In this document: piece by piece, positions 14,315 through 18,682 of the stretch
How positions within the stretch are numbered: position 1 is the stretch's first letter
How the letters are laid out: the number at the start of each line of letters is the position of its first letter
Made by a program: the position numbers and the translations under genes
Notes under the pieces: generated by a model
What the model was told of the DNA's origin: nothing
The model's database searches: none
The model's input: only the letters and a program-made list of their open reading frames with translations
From: Lachnospiraceae bacterium
GTDB taxonomy: Bacteria; Bacillota; Clostridia; Lachnospirales; Lachnospiraceae
Assembly (NCBI GenBank): GCA_900757195.1
Contig: CAAEMZ010000024.1
Location: 1 to 18,682 of the forward strand
DNA: 18,682 bases
Reading direction: 5' to 3'

Positions 14315-14348
14315 AAAACCAGAAAAAGATAAGAAAGGAGGAGAGGCT

Positions 14349-17300
14349 ATGAGAAATAAATTGAGACGTATTGCAGCGATGCTGTTATCCCTTGCGATGA
14401 CGATTTCCATGGTTGGCGGCGATGTGCTTACAGCTGTTGCGCTGGATGAAACTTATATGGCAACTGAAAGTACAGGTTCTGTAGAAACACCGACAGAAAC
14501 ACCTACAGAGACTCCGACAGAAACGCCAGCAGAGACTCCGGCGGAAACGCCAGCGGAAACTCCGGCAGAAACACCAGCGGAGACTCCGGCGGAAACACCA
14601 GCAGAGACTCCGGCGGAAACGCCAGCAGAGACTCCGGCGGAAACGCCAGCAGAGACTCCAGCGGAAACACCGGGCCAGACAGAAGCGCCGTCGTATACTG
14701 TAAACTTTAAGGTTCACGAAAACGGCACAGCAAAGGTTTATGTCGATGGACAGGAAGTTACTTATAAAGTAACCGACGAGGGAAAAGTAACATTTATCGT
14801 TGAAGCAAATGATCAGTTTGAAGTGAATGTGGATCACACAATTTCAGCAAACCCTGGTTTAAACATTCATAGGACATCCCGGACCGATGTTAATGAGTTT
14901 GAAGTCAGTGAAGTTAAATCGGATATTACAATCAACATTCACACACAGAAGATTCCGGAATCGGAATCCGAAGAGCCTCCATCTGAAGAAAGTAAGAAAT
15001 CTGAAACTGATAAACAGACGACTGAAACTTCAGAAACCAAAGAGACTGAAAGTGAGAAGGAAGAAAAAACTTACGAACTCACGATTCAGCATGTACTGGA
15101 AACGAACATCGGCTTATATGCTGATGAACGCACCGTTACATTAACAGACGCAGATTTTGTCGATGGTGTTTATGACCTTTCCAAACAGGCGTATCATCGG
15201 GAAGGAATTTATACCGTATCGGCTGGCAGCATTGCCAGAGAAGATTTCGATTCCGAAAACAGAGGGTATGGGGAAATCACATACGCTGTGGCTGAGGGAT
15301 GGAAAGCCGTTCCGAAGAGACAGATCTTCACACGGTCAATTTTCGTCGGAACTTTTGATGATGTTGAAATCGTACCTGCAGGACAGCTTCCTGTAACCTT
15401 TAACTTCGTATATGAAGATGGTACGATCGCAAAAGCTTCTGAAACCATTATGTTCCAGGAAAAGGACGGCGGCGGCTACGACGTTTCTTATGAAGTTGCC
15501 GATGTACCGGCAGGATACACGCTGAGTACAGATAATGCAGCCTTTACTGTGAACGACAATAAGCTGACAGCAAGCTTCCCTGAAAATGCGGAAGCGATGA
15601 ATCTGACAGTGACCTATGTGGCAGACACTGTAGAATATAAGGTAAAGACCCGTACCGAAAAGCCGGACGGAGAAACTTTTGAAGAAACAGAAACGACGGC
15701 AGAGGGAAAAGTCGGAGAACTGACAGAGATCACTGCCGAAGAGAAAACCGGTTTTACTGCAAAACCGATCACTCAGCAGGAAATCAAAGCAGACGGCTCC
15801 ACAGTCGTTACTGTTGAGTATGTACGCAACACCTACACTGTAAAATATAACACGAATGGCGGCTCCTACATTCCGGCGAAAAACGGCAAGTATGGCGCAG
15901 AAGTCGAGATTTACAGTGCAGTGGCCGGTGAACCAGTGCTTAGCTGTGGTATGGAAGAACATACACATGAGCCATATATTGATCGGCGGAACCCAGGTTG
16001 TTACGATAGGCGGGGCAACACACTAATATGTGGTAAGACTGCACATGGCCATAGCGATAGTTGCTATACTTCCACATCCACCTACAATCCGTTGCCGACC
16101 AAACCGGGTTACACCTTTGAGGGATGGTTTGCGGATGAAGCCTGTATGACTCCGGCAGAAAAATCAGTTACCCTTGAAAAAGATGTGACTGTATATGCGA
16201 AGTGGACAGCAAAAGAAGTAAACTATACCGTTGTGTATTTGGCTGAAAATGCAAATGATGATGGATATTCTTATGTTTCGAGTGCAGTAAAAAGCGCTGT
16301 AGTCGGAAGCAATGTACAGGAGAGCGCATCAAGTGCAGGCGCATCGGGCATTGATACAAAGAATTTTACTTTTGAAAGCTCAACCAGTGCAACCGTAGCA
16401 GCAAATGGCAGCACGGTTATAACCGTTAAATATAGTAGAAATGTTTACACAGTTACCTGGAGCGGAAGATATTACTATGATGAAAGTGATTATCGAAACA
16501 CCGGAAAAACGGCGACGCTTACTGCAAAATATGGTGCAAATATAACCGATTTGTGGAAGAGTACATTTAATACACCGTATCCAGATTATGCTTGGAATTT
16601 TACAACGCATAATGATGATAAATTTGTAAATATTGATACGATGCCTTCAGGAAATAAAACTGTACATGCATTTTATTTTTCGGTAGACAAAGTTCAGACG
16701 TTGCATTACTGGCTTGAAAATTATAATGGATCAGAAACGAAAGTTCGCAATGGCGTTACCTATGGTCTGTATAAGGCGATTGATGTAAAATTTAATTACT
16801 TAGATAAAGATGCTGACTTTTATGAAATTATTGGTTATACCAAAGGTGATTTTGAAGGGTGCCGATTTGGTAGTGGTAATTATACTACGGATGGACAGCA
16901 GGTACATTTTTATTATCGGGCAAATTCCTATAATTTAGATTTGTATGGCTACGAAGGAAAGCAGCTCTCTTCAAATTCTGTAAAACTTGGTGCAGATATT
17001 TCATCATATCTTTCAGAACCGGAAGCGCCGGTGGAAGGTGCAGCATTTACAGGATGGTATCTTGATCCAGAACATACAGAAAAGTACACCGGAGATAATA
17101 AAATGCCGGCAGGTCTTGCTTTGTATGCGGATTGGGAATTACCAACGTATACGGTTGATTTCGTAAGCGAAGGACAGATAATCTCAACTCAGGAGGTTGA
17201 GTATAAAGGCAATATTAATCCTTATGTACCGGAACGGGAAGGCTATGATTTCCTGGGATGGTATACAACGAAAGACGGATTGATAGAAGCTGATTTAGAA

Positions 17301-18682
17301 GCTCCGGTTACTCAGGATGTCACTGTATATGCAAAATGGCTGAAACATTTATTTACGGAATATACCGTAAGATATGTTGTCGCTGATGCTGAAGCAGAAG
17401 GCGGATATAAGGATATCGCCGAACCAAAGACTGTTCGAGGAATGGTTGACAGTGTTGTGCGTGAGAAGGCGCTGGCGCTGACTGGCGACTATGCCGGCTA
17501 TGCCGTTGATGCTTCATCAAAAACACTGACATTAAAGAGCTCAGCTTCTGAAAATGTTATCATGTTCATCTATACATCACCTGCGGACCTGAAATACAAG
17601 GTTCGGTATACGTATGATGGAAAAGTTGTCAGAGAAGGAGACTGGACGAAGGCTTCGGCAACAAAATTCCGTGTAGATCCATTGCAGGAAGATGCAGACT
17701 ATCTGAATGAGAATGGCTATGAAAGAAACGAACGTTTTATTATAGCAAATCTGGTTTCAAACAATGATGAAAATATTATAACTTTCACATTGAAATTAAA
17801 ACCATACACTATTAAATATGAAGGAATCGATGGAATTACCGGCTGGACAACAGGCACGGGAACAGAAAATCCAAACAAAACTTCATATACAATCGAAGAT
17901 GAATTTACATTAGTAAATCCAGTGAAGACCGGATATACATTTGCAGGATGGACAGAAGCGAATAATCCAAATTCTGGCGGAACGGATGTTACTGTAAGTA
18001 AAGGTTCCAAAGGACATCTGGTATTTACGGCAAACTGGACAGCATTATATGAAATTACAACAAATGTTGTAAACGGTACAATTACACCATCCACAACGGT
18101 AGAAAGTGGGGCAGACCATACGGTTGCATTCACTCCAAATGAAGGATTTATCCTCGATAGCGTTAAAGTGGATGGAAAAGAAGTAACGGCAGATACAGAG
18201 TATACTTTTGAAGATATTCAGCAGGATCATTCGATAAATGTTGTATATGTTCGTGATGCAAAAACATTTACAGTTACCGGTTATAAAGAAGTTTATAATG
18301 GAAATGCACATACAGTTGAAGTAGCCGGAGATCTTCTCGAAGGTGAAAAATGGCAGTATTCCAATAACGGAAGTGACTGGAATGATTCTAAAGATGTTGT
18401 AACAAATACAAATGTTACAGCAACGGATTCGAAAGCCTATGCAAGAATTATTAATGCTGCAAATGAAGTCGTATGGACGTCAGAGGCAGTAGATGCGATT
18501 GTAACCAAGAGAAGGCTGACGGTGCATAAAGCAGATACCAAGGTCTATAACGGAAGTGAACAGACCATGGCGATCACAGCGGGGGATATCCAGGAAGGCA
18601 CGAGCCTTGCGGCGGATGAGACGCTGACGATCAGTGCAAGCATCAAAGGAACGGATGTGGGAACATATACAACGCTCGCAGA
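14349..18682 (+). CDS. Giant secreted surface protein with InlB-type repeats (3'-truncated by window)
   Basis: Open from ATG 14349 to the window edge: 1,444 full codons without a stop. AAAGGAGG lies seven bases upstream. Residues 1-31 are a signal peptide, cleavage expected after AVA (29-31). Residues 45-108 are 16 ETP-type tetrapeptides, a wall-spanning or spacer segment. Residues about 115-195 are a beta module; about 203-240 a second Ser/Glu/Lys/Thr-rich linker. From about 495 onward Listeria-Bacteroides (InlB B) repeats recur: GYTFEGWF...VYAKW (587-619), GAAFTGWY...LYADW (about 897-931), GYDFLGWY...VYAKW (965-997) and GYTFAGWT...TANW (1195-1230). Residues 533-572 are a Cys/His insert. A bacterial repeat domain spans about 1234-1300, then two MBG/YDG-like modules (KEVYNG near 1312; TKVYNG near 1394). 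Probably an adhesin; the C-terminal anchor is outside the window. Confidence 0.92.
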   Translation, partial: MRNKLRRIAAMLLSLAMTISMVGGDVLTAVALDETYMATESTGSVETPTETPTETPTETPAETPAETPAETPAETPAETPAETPAETPAETPAETPAETPAETPAETPGQTEAPSYTVNFKVHENGTAKVYVDGQEVTYKVTDEGKVTFIVEANDQFEVNVDHTISANPGLNIHRTSRTDVNEFEVSEVKSDITINIHTQKIPESESEEPPSEESKKSETDKQTTETSETKETESEKEEKTYELTIQHVLETNIGLYADERTVTLTDADFVDGVYDLSKQAYHREGIYTVSAGSIAREDFDSENRGYGEITYAVAEGWKAVPKRQIFTRSIFVGTFDDVEIVPAGQLPVTFNFVYEDGTIAKASETIMFQEKDGGGYDVSYEVADVPAGYTLSTDNAAFTVNDNKLTASFPENAEAMNLTVTYVADTVEYKVKTRTEKPDGETFEETETTAEGKVGELTEITAEEKTGFTAKPITQQEIKADGSTVVTVEYVRNTYTVKYNTNGGSYIPAKNGKYGAEVEIYSAVAGEPVLSCGMEEHTHEPYIDRRNPGCYDRRGNTLICGKTAHGHSDSCYTSTSTYNPLPTKPGYTFEGWFADEACMTPAEKSVTLEKDVTVYAKWTAKEVNYTVVYLAENANDDGYSYVSSAVKSAVVGSNVQESASSAGASGIDTKNFTFESSTSATVAANGSTVITVKYSRNVYTVTWSGRYYYDESDYRNTGKTATLTAKYGANITDLWKSTFNTPYPDYAWNFTTHNDDKFVNIDTMPSGNKTVHAFYFSVDKVQTLHYWLENYNGSETKVRNGVTYGLYKAIDVKFNYLDKDADFYEIIGYTKGDFEGCRFGSGNYTTDGQQVHFYYRANSYNLDLYGYEGKQLSSNSVKLGADISSYLSEPEAPVEGAAFTGWYLDPEHTEKYTGDNKMPAGLALYADWELPTYTVDFVSEGQIISTQEVEYKGNINPYVPEREGYDFLGWYTTKDGLIEADLEAPVTQDVTVYAKWLKHLFTEYTVRYVVADAEAEGGYKDIAEPKTVRGMVDSVVREKALALTGDYAGYAVDASSKTLTLKSSASENVIMFIYTSPADLKYKVRYTYDGKVVREGDWTKASATKFRVDPLQEDADYLNENGYERNERFIIANLVSNNDENIITFTLKLKPYTIKYEGIDGITGWTTGTGTENPNKTSYTIEDEFTLVNPVKTGYTFAGWTEANNPNSGGTDVTVSKGSKGHLVFTANWTALYEITTNVVNGTITPSTTVESGADHTVAFTPNEGFILDSVKVDGKEVTADTEYTFEDIQQDHSINVVYVRDAKTFTVTGYKEVYNGNAHTVEVAGDLLEGEKWQYSNNGSDWNDSKDVVTNTNVTATDSKAYARIINAANEVVWTSEAVDAIVTKRRLTVHKADTKVYNGSEQTMAITAGDIQEGTSLAADETLTISASIKGTDVGTYTTLA
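14481..14672 (+). repeat. Tandem ETP-coding repeat (16 x 12 bp)
   Basis: Sixteen consecutive 12-base units encode VETP once, TETP three times and AETP twelve times. Third positions vary (gaa/gag, aca/acg/act, cca/ccg, gca/gcg) in a pattern that partly alternates every two units (a 24-base super-repeat, GAAACGCCAGCAGAGACTCC-like). Such arrays can change copy number by slippage or recombination, changing spacer length between the signal peptide and the folded modules. Pro- and Thr-rich spacers are common in Gram-positive wall proteins and may be glycosylated. Confidence 0.9.

Larger units (their letters stand above)
14071..14348. other. Divergent intergenic region
   Basis: 278 bases between the degenerate-GGDEF gene (leftward) and the giant surface-protein gene (rightward). 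It contains the leftward promoter, a small inverted repeat, an A-rich stretch (about 14188-14222), an isolated AAGGAGG at 14262-14268 not followed by a standard start codon, a nested GC-rich hairpin (14276-14314), and the true ribosome binding site AAAGGAGG at 14334-14341. I could not identify a convincing rightward sigma-A promoter. Confidence 0.7.

Noticed and set aside
14255..14348. c-di-GMP riboswitch upstream of the surface gene
   Set aside because: Attractive next to a GGDEF protein, but the conserved cores of class I and class II are not recognisable.
14481..14672. CRISPR-like array
   Set aside because: Units are 12 bases with no spacers and are in frame coding for ETP repeats.
14385..14837. 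Long - strand reading frame of 150 codons opposite the ETP repeats, with a repeating Arg/Cys/Trp pattern
   Set aside because: It is the antisense shadow of the repetitive ETP array, and the + strand frame has a signal peptide, an RBS and recognisable domains.

Overview
The window looks like chromosome from an anaerobic, Gram-positive Clostridia, most likely a gut Lachnospiraceae-type bacterium. This is inferred from strong AGGAGG-type ribosome binding sites, the purine/molybdenum hydroxylase gene set, a clostridial-style type IV pilus-like operon, a lipoprotein with a Gram-positive style signal, and a giant repeat-rich surface protein with Listeria-Bacteroides (InlB B-type) repeats. No rRNA, tRNA, CRISPR array, transposase or phage gene was seen.

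Bases 1-7228 (+ strand) hold a molybdenum hydroxylase and purine-use cluster. In order: the C-terminal part of a xanthine dehydrogenase-type molybdopterin subunit; a MocA/YgfJ-type cofactor nucleotidyltransferase (4-base overlap); a cysteine-desulfurase-fold protein that has lost its PLP lysine, its PLP-binding Asp and His, and its catalytic Cys; an NCS2 xanthine/uracil permease; a MoeA-like molybdopterin-binding protein with a four-cysteine tail; an XdhC-like maturation factor with its two domains in reversed order; a MOSC-domain protein; and a RidA-family deaminase that has its own probable promoter and ends at a clear rho-independent terminator. Together they would import purines, build and insert the molybdenum cofactor, oxidise the purine and clean up reactive imines. 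The XDH - MocA - class V aminotransferase order resembles the selenium-dependent molybdenum hydroxylase loci known from Enterococcus faecalis and clostridia, but selD, yqeB and yqeC are not in view.

Bases 7277-14070 (- strand) are a compact operon of ten tightly packed or overlapping genes. Read in its own direction: a membrane protein with a degenerate GGDEF domain, an ECF-type sigma factor, a one-pass membrane protein that is a candidate anti-sigma factor, a transglutaminase-like lipoprotein, PilC/GspF, four small proteins with N-terminal membrane helices (pilin-like or accessory), and PilT. The operon carries a PilT motor and a platform protein but no PilB, no prepilin peptidase, no PilM/N/O and no canonical major pilin. 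It is bounded by a convergent terminator at one end and a divergent promoter region at the other, so this appears to be the whole operon.

Bases 14071-14348 form a divergent intergenic region. It has a TATAAT promoter for the pilus-like operon and, for the + strand gene, a GC-rich nested hairpin leader. Bases 14349-18682 are one uninterrupted reading frame that runs off the window. It encodes at least 1,444 residues of a secreted surface protein: signal peptide, 16 tandem (A/T/V)ETP repeats, beta-sandwich modules, InlB-type repeats (one interrupted by a Cys/His-rich insert), a bacterial repeat domain and MBG/YDG-like modules. Its middle part is much more AT-rich than the rest of the window.
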